Shown piece after piece: positions 25,279 to 34,532 of a DNA stretch of 64,000 nt. The stretch's first letter is position 1. Each line of letters opens with the position of its first letter. The notes under the pieces were generated by a model. That model did no database searches. It saw only the letters and a program-made list of their open reading frames with translations, and was not told where the DNA came from. A program made the position numbers and the translations under genes. This DNA is from Methylomonas albis. GTDB lineage: Bacteria > Pseudomonadota > Gammaproteobacteria > Methylococcales > Methylomonadaceae. Where the stretch lies: assembly GCF_014850955.1 (NCBI RefSeq), contig NZ_JACXSS010000001.1, positions 4,650,001 to 4,714,000 of the forward strand. The letters are read 5' to 3'.

Positions 25279-26709
25279 TCAGCCTCTTAAACCGAACAGC
25301 CATTTCAGCCAGCGCTTGCGCTGGGGTGTCAACGCTTCTTTAAGACTCTGATCGGCGACTCGGCGATTGATTTGCGCCAGTGTCGGGTAAATATGAATGG
25401 TGTTACTCAAATCCGCAGCACTCATGCCCTTAGCCAGCGCCAACACATATTCGGCGATCAGCTCGCCGGCTTGTGGTCCGACAATGCAGGCACCCAACAG
25501 TTTACCGCGCGGCGTGGTGATAATTTTGGACATGCCAACAGTTTCGTCTGCTGTTACCGCCCTATCGATGTCGGCGAACGGGAAACGATAGACGCGATGG
25601 GTAATACCTTGCGCCACGGCTTCGGTTTCCGACAATCCCACCCGCGCAAGCTCGGGATCGGTATAGGTACACCAAGGAATATTGCGCGTCCGGGCTTTGC
25701 TCGGCCAATGAAACAGGGCATTTTTCAATACCACGCCGGCTTGATGTTCGGCCATGTGGGTAAACAAATACGGGCCGGCAACATCTCCGCAGGCATAGAT
25801 GTTTTTATTGCTGGTGCGCAGCCGGGCGTCCAATATCAAGCGGCCATTATCCAGTTCGACACCGGTCAAGCGTAGCCCCAGATTTTCCAAATTGGGTTTG
25901 CGCCCGGCCGCAATTAATAGGTGGCTGCCGCTCAACCGATATTGACCTTGTTGGGGATGTTCCAGCAACACGCGCACCTCGCCATTGGCGTACTCGAATT
26001 TCAGCACTTTAATGCCCAGATGCACATCAACGCCTTCCTGCTTGAATTGCTGATAAAGCACCGCACTCATGTCATCGTCCTCGCGCGGCAACAGGCGGGG
26101 CGCCAGATCGAACAGCGTCACCCGACTGCCGAGCCGGGCCAGGCTTTGCGCCATTTCGCAGCCGATAGGTCCGCCGCCCAATACCAATAAATGCGGTATC
26201 GGTTCTTTCACTGCAAACAAGGTTTCGTTGGTTAGGTAGGGGATGTTTTCCACGCCGGGTAGCGGCGGAATTGCCGGGCCGGTGCCGGTAGCGATAACAA
26301 AATTTTTGGCGCAGACTTGTCGGCCATTAACAGTAAAAAGGTTTGGCCCGGTAAATTGACCGACGCCAAAAACGACGTCAACTCCCAGACCAGCAAAACG
26401 TTCCGGACTGTCGTTGGGTTCGATCTGCGCAATCACGCGTCGCACCCTTTGCATCACCTTGGACAAATCGATGACGGGCGTTGAGGCGGCGATACCGAAG
26501 CGCTCAGCATCCCGAATAATTTGCGCGACTTTGGCACTGTGAATCAATGTTTTACTGGGTACGCAACCGACATGCAGGCAATCGCCGCCCAAGGCGCGTT
26601 TTTCCACTAACAGCACTTTGGCGCCCAAGCTGGCCGCTCCGGCAGCCGCCACCAAGCCGGCCGCACCGCCGCCAATGACGCATAAATCATATTCTGTTGC
26701 GTTGCGCAT
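25279..26709 (-). CDS. Pyridine nucleotide-disulfide oxidoreductase (mercuric-reductase/Lpd-like)
   Basis: FAD-dependent class I disulfide oxidoreductase, 476 residues. The FAD site is DLCVIGGGAAGLVAAAGA (8-25), the redox-active disulfide GGDCLHVGCVPSK (42-54), NAD(P) binding LVLGGGPIGCEMAQSLARLG (about 174-193), the second FAD contact YACGDVAGP, and a dimerisation domain with HIYPTLAQINR carrying the active-site His. There is no N-terminal metal-binding domain and no C-terminal Cys pair, so Hg reduction is unlikely. It heads the cluster with TVP38 and DUF3047. Confidence 0.9.
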   Translation of the reverse strand: MRNATEYDLCVIGGGAAGLVAAAGAASLGAKVLLVEKRALGGDCLHVGCVPSKTLIHSAKVAQIIRDAERFGIAASTPVIDLSKVMQRVRRVIAQIEPNDSPERFAGLGVDVVFGVGQFTGPNLFTVNGRQVCAKNFVIATGTGPAIPPLPGVENIPYLTNETLFAVKEPIPHLLVLGGGPIGCEMAQSLARLGSRVTLFDLAPRLLPREDDDMSAVLYQQFKQEGVDVHLGIKVLKFEYANGEVRVLLEHPQQGQYRLSGSHLLIAAGRKPNLENLGLRLTGVELDNGRLILDARLRTSNKNIYACGDVAGPYLFTHMAEHQAGVVLKNALFHWPSKARTRNIPWCTYTDPELARVGLSETEAVAQGITHRVYRFPFADIDRAVTADETVGMSKIITTPRGKLLGACIVGPQAGELIAEYVLALAKGMSAADLSNTIHIYPTLAQINRRVADQSLKEALTPQRKRWLKWLFGLRG

Positions 26710-26819
26710 CCTGTCTCCCGTGATTGGTCATGGCCGGTGATTACCATATCCGGCAACAGCTCAGGCAATTTGGATTCGGTATCGTTCCCTGCCAAGTTCA
26801 GCGTTAGGCAACACAGGGT

Positions 26820-27101
26820 CTAAAGCACGCCGCGTTCCAGCTCTTGCAAATAGATAAATTCCGGTGCTTTTACGCCGGCCTGTGCCCTGATTGCCACCAA
26901 CTCCGGGGACTCGAAAAAGCGCCGAGCATTGTCCAGCGAAGACCAAGCGGAAAAGTGAACGATGTTATTGGCATCATCGTCGTAGCGCAGCAACTGGTAG
27001 CTGATTTCTCCGGCGCGCTTTCTGATTTCGGCCGCCTGATCGAAAACCAACTTCCAGGCCGGATAATCGGCAACTTCATGAATGATTAATACGTGTTGCA
27101 T
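26820..27101 (-). CDS. Small dimeric alpha/beta-barrel (ABM-like) protein
   Basis: A 93-residue protein starting MQHVLIIHEVADYPAWKLVF, with the alternating strand-helix pattern of antibiotic-biosynthesis-monooxygenase-like ferredoxin folds (HFSAWSSLDNARRFFESPEL is typical). The open frame extends 47 codons upstream, but that part overlaps the cupin gene and is not plausible protein. Lying 13 bp behind the cupin gene, it is probably co-transcribed. Function unknown; no catalytic residue can be named. Confidence 0.75.
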   Translation of the reverse strand: MQHVLIIHEVADYPAWKLVFDQAAEIRKRAGEISYQLLRYDDDANNIVHFSAWSSLDNARRFFESPELVAIRAQAGVKAPEFIYLQELERGVL

Positions 27102-27114
27102 ATAGATTCCCGCG

Positions 27115-27591
27115 TTAGTAGGGCTCGCCGTCTTTGTGGGCAAAACGCCAGCTCCCGTCAACAGACATCGCTTGTAAATCGTCATCCGGGTAAATGACCG
27201 CGTCTCCGGCTGTCCTGTCGCCAACTTCCAGGTACTGCACATCTGCGTTCGAGCGATTCAGCAACTGGTGCGCATTGCCGGTGCCGGCTTTAAATCCCGC
27301 GCACATCCCCGGCGCAAGCTGGGTTTCGCCTGCATCTGTCACCAGTGTCGGGTGGCCTTGCAATATGTAAATAAACTCATCTTGCCGCGCGTGGCTGTGC
27401 CGCAACGCCGAACGGGCACCGGGGGCAAGTTTGGTTAGGTTGACGCCGAAATTTGTCAGGTCGAATACATCGCCGAGACGACGTTTCTCGCGCCCTGTGA
27501 TGAATGAGGCAAACGGTTCAGGATAGAGTGATGTGGTCCGTGCTTCGACGTCTGCCGCCGATACGGCTATTGGGGTGTGTTTATCGTTCAT
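27115..27591 (-). CDS. Cupin-domain protein
   Basis: A 158-residue single-cupin protein. Cupin motif 1 is seen as RHSHARQDEFIYILQGHPTL (His70, His72, Glu76 approximately) and motif 2 as GFKAGTGNAHQLLNRS with the fourth ligand His, so it probably binds a divalent metal. The tail ends with a conserved WRFAHKDGEPY as in a subgroup of proteobacterial cupins of unknown substrate. It lies 58 bp downstream of murI and is followed closely by the ABM-like gene. Confidence 0.85.
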   Translation of the reverse strand: MNDKHTPIAVSAADVEARTTSLYPEPFASFITGREKRRLGDVFDLTNFGVNLTKLAPGARSALRHSHARQDEFIYILQGHPTLVTDAGETQLAPGMCAGFKAGTGNAHQLLNRSNADVQYLEVGDRTAGDAVIYPDDDLQAMSVDGSWRFAHKDGEPY

Positions 27592-27649
27592 GGTGGCCTA
27601 CAAATGGAAGATAACCGGCTCGAACGGCTTATTAAAAATCCGGTGGACA

Positions 27650-28492
27650 CTAGCCCAAAGCAGCCGAATTGATCTGCTTGCCCTTGCCGCTCCGAGTAAG
27701 TTCGTGAACAAGCACATGACTACCCCAGAGTGCGGACATGATAGGGCTGGCTTCTTGGATTGCGGTACTGGAAAAAAAGCTGACCTCTGCGGTTCGCTCG
27801 CTGGAATCAGGCCTAAGATTGCCTTGCAGACGCCGCGCCAGCTCTTTTGCCACGGCGTTGGCCGGGTCGATTATCGTAAGGTCCGACCCAACGATTTCGC
27901 GAATCAGCGGCGCCAGAAACGGGTAATGTGTGCAACCCAACACGATAGTATCGGCGCCGGCCTGCAGCAGCGGCAACAGGTAACGGACCAGAAGTTCGCG
28001 CGTCGCAGCGCCTTGCAATTGCGCTTTTTCAACTTGTTCGACCAGACCCGGACAAGCTTGTAACAATATTTGAATATCTTTACCGTAGGCCGCGCACAGT
28101 CTGGCTACGCTTGGGCTAGCCAAGGTGCGGCTAGTGGCCAGCACCCCAACTACCCCGGATTTAGTGCTTTGCGCGGCCGGTTTGATGGCCGGCTCCATCG
28201 CCACCACCGGCACCGGACACCAGGAACGCAGTTTTTCGATCGCGACCACGGTGGCGGTGTTGCACGCCACCACGATGGATTTCACACCAGCGTCGAGCAG
28301 TAGCTCGGTAATTGTGGTCGCTCTATCCGCAATAAAATCCGCATCCCGGTCGCCGTAGGGCGCATAACCGGAGTCGGCCACGTAAAGCAAGTCTTCCCTG
28401 GGCAGCTCCGTACGGATTGCCCGCAACACGGATAGACCGCCGACACCGGAATCGAATACGCCAATGGGGGCATCAGTGCGCAACGCTGTCAT
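27650..28492 (-). CDS. murI: Glutamate racemase
   Basis: Cofactor-independent racemase making D-glutamate for peptidoglycan. The 280 residues show GVFDSGVGGLSVL (Asp14), catalytic Cys77 in VVACNTATV and catalytic Cys187 in VLGCTHYPFL, with the expected spacing. No N-terminal extension of the UDP-MurNAc-Ala-sensing kind seen in E. coli is present. It stands alone among small metabolic genes, 28 bp from the GST gene upstream. Confidence 0.97.
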   Translation of the reverse strand: MTALRTDAPIGVFDSGVGGLSVLRAIRTELPREDLLYVADSGYAPYGDRDADFIADRATTITELLLDAGVKSIVVACNTATVVAIEKLRSWCPVPVVAMEPAIKPAAQSTKSGVVGVLATSRTLASPSVARLCAAYGKDIQILLQACPGLVEQVEKAQLQGAATRELLVRYLLPLLQAGADTIVLGCTHYPFLAPLIREIVGSDLTIIDPANAVAKELARRLQGNLRPDSSERTAEVSFFSSTAIQEASPIMSALWGSHVLVHELTRSGKGKQINSAALG

Positions 28493-28520
28493 GGATTGAT
28501 ACTATCTATCATTGAATTGA

Positions 28521-29147
28521 TCAGGCTTGGCGATGTTGCAAATACTCTTCGTTAAGACGCATAGCTTGCAGGGCTGCCGGACGCGCGTAGATGCGCGCCA
28601 CATAGTCTTCAAATAACGGCCGTTTGTCGATGGTGCCAAACATCATTCCCCAACCCAACTGCGAGCCGACATACACATCCGCCGCAGTAAATTGCTCGCC
28701 GCAAATATACGGTCCGGGCAACAGCGCGTTTTCGACGGCAGCAATGGCCACCTCAAAACTGCCAAAGCCGACAAAGCCATTTTTACCCTCAGGTATCTGC
28801 CAACCCAGGGCCTTGGCAGTAACGGCCTGCTCCAGCGGACCCGCTGCGAAAAACAGCCAACGGAAATAATCCGCGCGCGCCGGGTGGTTTGCGGCCGGCA
28901 GCAGATTTTTCTCCGGAAAGCGATCAGCCAAATACGCACAAATAGCGGCAGTTTCGGTGACGAACGCAGTACCGTGCTTCAGCGCCGGCACCTTGCCCAT
29001 TGGATTGACAGCCAGATAGTCGGCGTTTTTCATCGTCGCGCCGAATTCCAGCCAGACCGTTTCGTAAGGCTCGCCAATTTCTTCCAGCATCCAGTGGACG
29101 ATGCGTCCACGCGACTGTGGATTGGTATAAAACACCAGATTGTTCAT
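28521..29147 (-). CDS. Glutathione S-transferase family protein
   Basis: A 208-residue GST: thioredoxin-like N-terminal half (LVFYTNPQSRGRIVHWMLEE, NPMGKVPALKHGTAFVTETA with the cis-Pro and the glutathione-contacting Glu-Thr) and an all-alpha C-terminal half (about 90-205, with FTAADVYVGSQLGWGM forming the N-capping box). The catalytic Ser/Cys candidate is near residues 10-14 (NPQSR), as in beta-like bacterial GSTs. The substrate cannot be inferred. Confidence 0.9.
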   Translation of the reverse strand: MNNLVFYTNPQSRGRIVHWMLEEIGEPYETVWLEFGATMKNADYLAVNPMGKVPALKHGTAFVTETAAICAYLADRFPEKNLLPAANHPARADYFRWLFFAAGPLEQAVTAKALGWQIPEGKNGFVGFGSFEVAIAAVENALLPGPYICGEQFTAADVYVGSQLGWGMMFGTIDKRPLFEDYVARIYARPAALQAMRLNEEYLQHRQA

Positions 29148-29249
29148 TGTGCGTTCTCCTTAGCTGAATGGATTAACTAACTGCAATATGGCGCGGAATT
29201 TTACACCGATAAACTTAACCCGACGCCGAACAACTTGCTCGGCACATCG

Positions 29250-30293
29250 TCAACAACAAGCGCCGTCGGCCTTTGCCGATTCGCCTTGCGGACCGGGCGC
29301 GCAATCGAACAATCCAAAATGCCGGGATTGATCGCCCAACACCTGAAAGTGCGCGGCATAACGAGTCGCCGCCAGCATGTCGGCCGTATTGCCGCACACT
29401 CTGAGCGGCCGGCCGGTTTCGAAAAAATGATGATCATCCAAGGCAAACGCATGCGGATGTTCGGTGATAGTACCCAGATAGCATGCGACCTGTCCGTAAT
29501 CCTCGCAGCGATCTTCCAATTCCAGCTTAAAGGTCCGCACCGTCACCGATTTGAAATTGACCATACCGATCTTGGCGGCCACCTCCGGATCGTCCAGGCT
29601 GATGGGATTTTGTTTGACAACCCGCACATCCGGACAGCCCAAATCCTGCAAAATCCTTCTAAAGTCTTCCCAATACAACGCACCACCCAGACATTCGCCC
29701 AGCAGCACCGGGTCTTGGCGCAACTCAACCGGAATACGGCGGTCGGCGAATACATCGGAAAAATACAATTCGCCGCCCGGCTTCAATACCCGGAAGATTT
29801 CCGCCAAGACCTTGGGTTTTTCCGGCGACAGATTGATCACGCAATTGGAGACAACCGCGTCGATGCTGTTATCGGCAATACCGACTGCCGCCAGATTCTC
29901 GATATGCCCGTACAGAAACTCGACGTTAGCATACCCGAAACGCTCGGCGTGCCAGTCGCGATGACGCTGCGCCACGTCTAGCTGTTCCGGCGTCATATCC
30001 ACGCCGATTACCCGCCCGCTCGGCCCGACCAGAGTCGACAGTAAGTAACAATCGCGCCCGGAACCGCAGCCCAAATCCAGCACGGTTTTACCTTGCAAGG
30101 CCGGCGGTAGCGGCGAACCGCAACCATAAAAGCGTTCCAAGACTTCCGGATGCAGTCCGGCCAGCAAGGTTTTTAGATAAGCGGGCATCGCATCGATGCT
30201 GCAACAGGCACTGGTTTTCAGATCGCTGCTGGCTTGTAGTACTTCGCCGTAATAGTGCCGAACCGATTCGCTGATCTCGATACTGGTATTCAT
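29250..30293 (-). CDS. arsM: Arsenite methyltransferase ArsM-like
   Basis: SAM-dependent As(III) methyltransferase, 347 residues from MNTSIEIS. The SAM site is VLDLGCGSGRDCYLL (71-85). Arsenic-binding cysteines are likely Cys151 in SNCVINL and Cys201 in LGECLGGALY, with a further N-terminal pair Cys30-Cys31 (TSACCS); the protein ends in Cys-Cys (DGACC). The frame extends 22 codons upstream without family similarity. Methylated arsenic would be the substrate of ArsS, encoded at 15196-16170. No arsR or arsB is adjacent. Confidence 0.85.
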   Translation of the reverse strand: MNTSIEISESVRHYYGEVLQASSDLKTSACCSIDAMPAYLKTLLAGLHPEVLERFYGCGSPLPPALQGKTVLDLGCGSGRDCYLLSTLVGPSGRVIGVDMTPEQLDVAQRHRDWHAERFGYANVEFLYGHIENLAAVGIADNSIDAVVSNCVINLSPEKPKVLAEIFRVLKPGGELYFSDVFADRRIPVELRQDPVLLGECLGGALYWEDFRRILQDLGCPDVRVVKQNPISLDDPEVAAKIGMVNFKSVTVRTFKLELEDRCEDYGQVACYLGTITEHPHAFALDDHHFFETGRPLRVCGNTADMLAATRYAAHFQVLGDQSRHFGLFDCAPGPQGESAKADGACC

Positions 30294-30384
30294 GACGCCC
30301 TCCGCAGGCTGACAAATTGATAAATGGCTGGAGACAACAGAGCCACTGCTACGCGCCAAACATCCGACAAAATATGACGAGGCG

Positions 30385-33300
30385 TTATGCCAGAGATTCC
30401 AGCACTGTCAGCGTTTCCGTCATTACCTGCCTAAACTCGGCGTAGTCGGCTTGATTTAGGCTATCCTGCTTTAGTGAAAGAAAAAATTTCGCTGCGGCCA
30501 ATTCCACGCTACTTGCACCCAAGTTAGCGGCAACTCCCTTCAAACCGTGCAGCATGTCCCGCGCGGCCTGAAACGCCCGCTTACCCAGTAAATCATCAAG
30601 CTCTGTTAACGTGTTGGCAGAGCTGGTTCGAAAACCATTGAGTAAATCAAGCAGAAAACTTTCATCACCATCCAATAGATCCAGGGTATTGCTGAAATCA
30701 AAACCGGGCAAATCCTTTAGGCTAGACAAGGAAACGCCGCGCTGGTTTTGAAAAGCTTCGCTGGTCGAAGCACTAGCGCTACCTAGTCCTAGTTGCTGGC
30801 ACAACACACCAATTAGCTGCAAGACTTGAATCGGCTTGACGACAAAATCGTTCATGCCGCTAGCCAAACATTTTTCCCGCTCTTCCTGTGTCACGCCGGC
30901 GCTGAGCGCAATAATCGGCAGGTCTTTGTAAGCGGGGTTCCGGCGTATATATTCGGTGGTAGCTAGGCCGCTCATCACCGGCATATGCACATCCATCAGC
31001 ACTGCGTCGTAAGTATGGTCTTGCAGCAACGACAAAGCTTCTTGGCCGTTACCGGCCAGATCGACGCTAATCCCGCATAGTTCCAGAAACTCCTTCAAGA
31101 CTTTCTGGTTGATAACATGATCTTCGGCAACCAAGATGTGCGCACCCCGCAACGCGGCGCCGCGCTCACCAAGCATCGTCGCCAAGCCGCCCGCCTGGGT
31201 TTCAGAATTTGGTCGCGCCGCCGGCAAGCCGACTTGCGGCGCGGCAACGCCCAGCAATAACTCAAAACTAAAATTCGACCCCTGCCCCAAACTACTTTCG
31301 ACATTAAAATCGCTGCCCATCGATTGCAGCAGCTTTTCGCTGATGCTCAAGCCCAGCCCGGTACCACCGAAACGGCGGGTAATCGAAGCATCCAGCTGAC
31401 TAAACGACTGAAACAACTTGGGCAGATCTGCTGCCGGTATGCCGATGCCGGTATCCGTAACGCTAAAACCTAATTTGGCTTGGTCGTCGTGCAAATCAAG
31501 CAACACCACCCGCAACGTGACGCCCCCTTGTTCGGTGAACTTGAGCGCATTTCCCAGCAAATTGGAGAGAATCTGTTGCAAACGCAGACCATCACCCACC
31601 AAGCCGAAGGGCACATCGGGCGCGACCTCCATCTTGAAATCCAAGCGTTTTTCTGCGGCGGATAAGGCAAACAGATTATGCAGGTTATCCAGCACGCTAT
31701 TCAGGTTGAATTCCGCATGTTCGAGACCCAATTTGCCGGCCTCTATTTTGGAAAAGTCCAGAATATCGTTGAGTATGCCAAGCAAGCTGACCGAACTGCC
31801 GTGGATTTTTTGCAGAAAATCCCTTACCTCGTTAGATACCGGCTTATTCAAAGCCAGTTGCGACAAACCAATCACCACGTTCATCGGCGTGCGAATTTCA
31901 TGAGACATGTTCGCCAGGAACTCTGATTTGAATGCCGCCATACTCTCGGCGGCTTCTTTGGCGTCGATTAAGGCCTGTTCCACGCGCTTGCGCTCGCTAA
32001 GATCGCGCACCACACACTGTAATACCAAATGTCCGTCCAGGCTAACCCGCGCCAGCGTCACCTGAGCGGGAAAAATAGTACCGTCGGCGCGCCTATGCAA
32101 CCACTCGAATTCCAAATGACCGTTTTTGATCGCAGTGACAATATATTCGTTCGCCAAGGTAAGCGAGTCACGACCGTCTGCTTGGTTTGGTGGAGAGACC
32201 TTGCCGGGATGCAAGCGACAAAATTCAGAGACCGCGTCATAGCCGAATAAATCCAAGGTGGCCTGATTACAATCCAGAAATCCGCTATTGTCGGCCATCA
32301 TCACCGCATCATGCGAACTATTGAACAGCTTGCGATACTTCAACTCACTTTGCCGCAGAACTTCCTTATTGGCTTTGGCTTGCGTAACGTCTTCGGCAAT
32401 GAACCAAATATACTCCTGGCCCTCGGCACCGGCGACTTTGGTGCCGCTCAGTTGCAGCGACACCGGCCGCCCTCTTTTGTGTATAAACGTGGCTTCGTCG
32501 GCGCCGTATTGCCCGGTTTTCGCTAACCAATTCAATTGCTCATCTAAATCCTGCTGTTTATCGGCGGATAGGCTCAAATAATCGAGCTGTTTAATTTCTT
32601 CCGCCGTATACCCCGTCATCCGTTGAAAAGCATGATTAAATTCAACGAATTTGCCGTGTACATCCAGCAAGGCGATCCCTAGCGGCGATAGTTCGTACAA
32701 GTCTCGCAGCTTTTGGCCTTTCTCCGCCAGACGGCTATACGCATTCTTTAAGCTTAAGTTTGCCGTATCGAGTTGAGCAGTACGCTGATCGACCAGTGCC
32801 GCCACCATCGCCGCCCTGCCGGTGGCCGATAGCAAGTACACGCTTAATAGCATGGTAAACAGCAATCCGCCTAACAACACCATCCACGGCAACCACGAGG
32901 CATGCGTCGAAACAAACACGTCTTCCGGCTGGACAATAATTTCCAGCCTGCGATTGCCGAAATTAATGGATTGTCTGGACTCGCTTATGCTGGCCTTCAA
33001 GGCTTTAAGTGCCCCGTGTAGCAGCGTGGCGTGGTTTTCCGCATCGTAATAGAGAATCGCCACCCTCATCTCGTCAAGATTTAAGCCTTGCATGGCAGCG
33101 TTCACTAAGGATTCGATGCGCACCACTGTCGATAGGAATCCGCTAAAAGTCGACTCCATGCCTGTAGCATTGGCAAGGTATACCGGCATGATCAGCAACA
33201 CCCCTTGACTGGGTTGGCCGTCTTGCACCAGTTGAATGGGTCGGGTGACGCTAACCGCACGACTGATCCTGGCTTCCGTTAAGGCTTCGCTGCGGAGGGG

Positions 33301-34347
33301 CTCGGAACTCAAATCAAACCCCAACACTTGCTGATTGGTCGCTAAAGGCTCGATGTAAGTAACCGGAAAATACTCGGAACGATCCTGGGCCTTAATAAAC
33401 TGCCGGTCCGCACCCAGCTCCTTGATCGTAAAATCCTTATAGCCTTGGTCGCGGAAAGACTGCTCATAAGACGCTCTCTGCTCATTCGGGACTGGCGATA
33501 CCCAGCTCAGCGCTTGAATATGCTTATTTTGCGTCAGCACACCATGCGCAAAAACACCGAATTGGTCCCGATCGACCACGCCGACCGCTTGAAAAAAACT
33601 ATTGAGCGAAAATGACGCGTTCAGGACTGCGGAAAAGTTTTCTGCCAAGGCCTTATTGAGCGCGCTGGCATTGTTGTCGAATTGCAGTTGTAGCCGGCTG
33701 TCTTCCGCTCGTAAAACCAGCACGAAAGTCACGACCAAGCCCGCCAACATCGCAAGTAGCGGCGCGGCCACGCCCAACAACCTGGGGTGCCAGAGCGTTC
33801 TCGGCTCCGCAAACAGGCAAAAAACCAAAGGCGATATGATGATGGTCCCCAGACAGTCACCTATCCACCAATTCCACCAAGCAATCCATAGAGTGGAAGG
33901 GGTTAAAACATCGAATCCCGCTAAAGTCCACACGCCAACAGAGGCGGCAATCAGGCAGCCTAAAGGCCCAACCAGTAACACATACTTGAAAATGTTTTTG
34001 CCGTTATCAAGGCGCGGCACACCGGGTGCCATAAAGCGTCGCGACAGCCAAGCACCCGCCAAGGCTTGTAGCGTACTGCCGCTCGCAATGCCCATCGCCA
34101 CGTAACCCGTTTGCGGCGTCAAAGAGCCACTTATCTCGTATCCATAGAACAGGTTTGTCAGGAACGATCCTAACCATATCCCCGGCCAGATCTTGTTACC
34201 CCAGAGCAGCACTGCAGCCAGCGCAATCCCGGCCGGCGGCCAAATCGGACTGGCATAGCCCGGCGGCAAGGCCAGGCGCAACGCGGCCCAACCCGTCACA
34301 ACAATACTGGCGGCCAGAAAAATAGTTCGGTAAAAGTGCAAACGCAT
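30385..34347 (-). CDS. Hybrid sensor histidine kinase (MASE1-CHASE-PAS-PAS-HisKA-HATPase-REC-HPt)
   Basis: Membrane-bound phosphorelay kinase of 1320 residues from MRLHFYR. Domains in order: MASE1-type membrane region (about 5-212), periplasmic CHASE domain (about 230-470), another helix near 525, two PAS/PAC domains (about 555-800), HisKA with His816 in MSHEIRTP, HATPase (NLLGNALKFT, DTGIGI, GGTGLGLSIS), receiver with Asp1119 in VLMDVHMP, and HPt with His1267 in LHGLKG. A complete His-Asp-His relay is present, so the output regulator must be elsewhere. The frame extends 47 codons upstream; the start before the first helix is preferred. Confidence 0.92.
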   Translation of the reverse strand: MRLHFYRTIFLAASIVVTGWAALRLALPPGYASPIWPPAGIALAAVLLWGNKIWPGIWLGSFLTNLFYGYEISGSLTPQTGYVAMGIASGSTLQALAGAWLSRRFMAPGVPRLDNGKNIFKYVLLVGPLGCLIAASVGVWTLAGFDVLTPSTLWIAWWNWWIGDCLGTIIISPLVFCLFAEPRTLWHPRLLGVAAPLLAMLAGLVVTFVLVLRAEDSRLQLQFDNNASALNKALAENFSAVLNASFSLNSFFQAVGVVDRDQFGVFAHGVLTQNKHIQALSWVSPVPNEQRASYEQSFRDQGYKDFTIKELGADRQFIKAQDRSEYFPVTYIEPLATNQQVLGFDLSSEPLRSEALTEARISRAVSVTRPIQLVQDGQPSQGVLLIMPVYLANATGMESTFSGFLSTVVRIESLVNAAMQGLNLDEMRVAILYYDAENHATLLHGALKALKASISESRQSINFGNRRLEIIVQPEDVFVSTHASWLPWMVLLGGLLFTMLLSVYLLSATGRAAMVAALVDQRTAQLDTANLSLKNAYSRLAEKGQKLRDLYELSPLGIALLDVHGKFVEFNHAFQRMTGYTAEEIKQLDYLSLSADKQQDLDEQLNWLAKTGQYGADEATFIHKRGRPVSLQLSGTKVAGAEGQEYIWFIAEDVTQAKANKEVLRQSELKYRKLFNSSHDAVMMADNSGFLDCNQATLDLFGYDAVSEFCRLHPGKVSPPNQADGRDSLTLANEYIVTAIKNGHLEFEWLHRRADGTIFPAQVTLARVSLDGHLVLQCVVRDLSERKRVEQALIDAKEAAESMAAFKSEFLANMSHEIRTPMNVVIGLSQLALNKPVSNEVRDFLQKIHGSSVSLLGILNDILDFSKIEAGKLGLEHAEFNLNSVLDNLHNLFALSAAEKRLDFKMEVAPDVPFGLVGDGLRLQQILSNLLGNALKFTEQGGVTLRVVLLDLHDDQAKLGFSVTDTGIGIPAADLPKLFQSFSQLDASITRRFGGTGLGLSISEKLLQSMGSDFNVESSLGQGSNFSFELLLGVAAPQVGLPAARPNSETQAGGLATMLGERGAALRGAHILVAEDHVINQKVLKEFLELCGISVDLAGNGQEALSLLQDHTYDAVLMDVHMPVMSGLATTEYIRRNPAYKDLPIIALSAGVTQEEREKCLASGMNDFVVKPIQVLQLIGVLCQQLGLGSASASTSEAFQNQRGVSLSSLKDLPGFDFSNTLDLLDGDESFLLDLLNGFRTSSANTLTELDDLLGKRAFQAARDMLHGLKGVAANLGASSVELAAAKFFLSLKQDSLNQADYAEFRQVMTETLTVLESLA

Positions 34348-34532
34348 TGGTTTTCTATCCAACAAACCATCAAGAGTAAGATAACGATTATAGGTTAAAT
34401 ACTTTGCTAGGGATGTCGGCCAGCCGGCTCGGATAGCATAAGGAACGAAGCGGACCGAAGCGTGAGCAATTAGAGCTTGCAGGGCCAATCACCAATCTTA
34501 CCGGATCGGATTAGCCATTTTTTGACGGGCGC

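Noticed and set aside
25279..26709. Mercuric reductase
   Set aside because: The N-terminal HMA domain and the C-terminal vicinal cysteines needed for Hg(II) reduction are absent.
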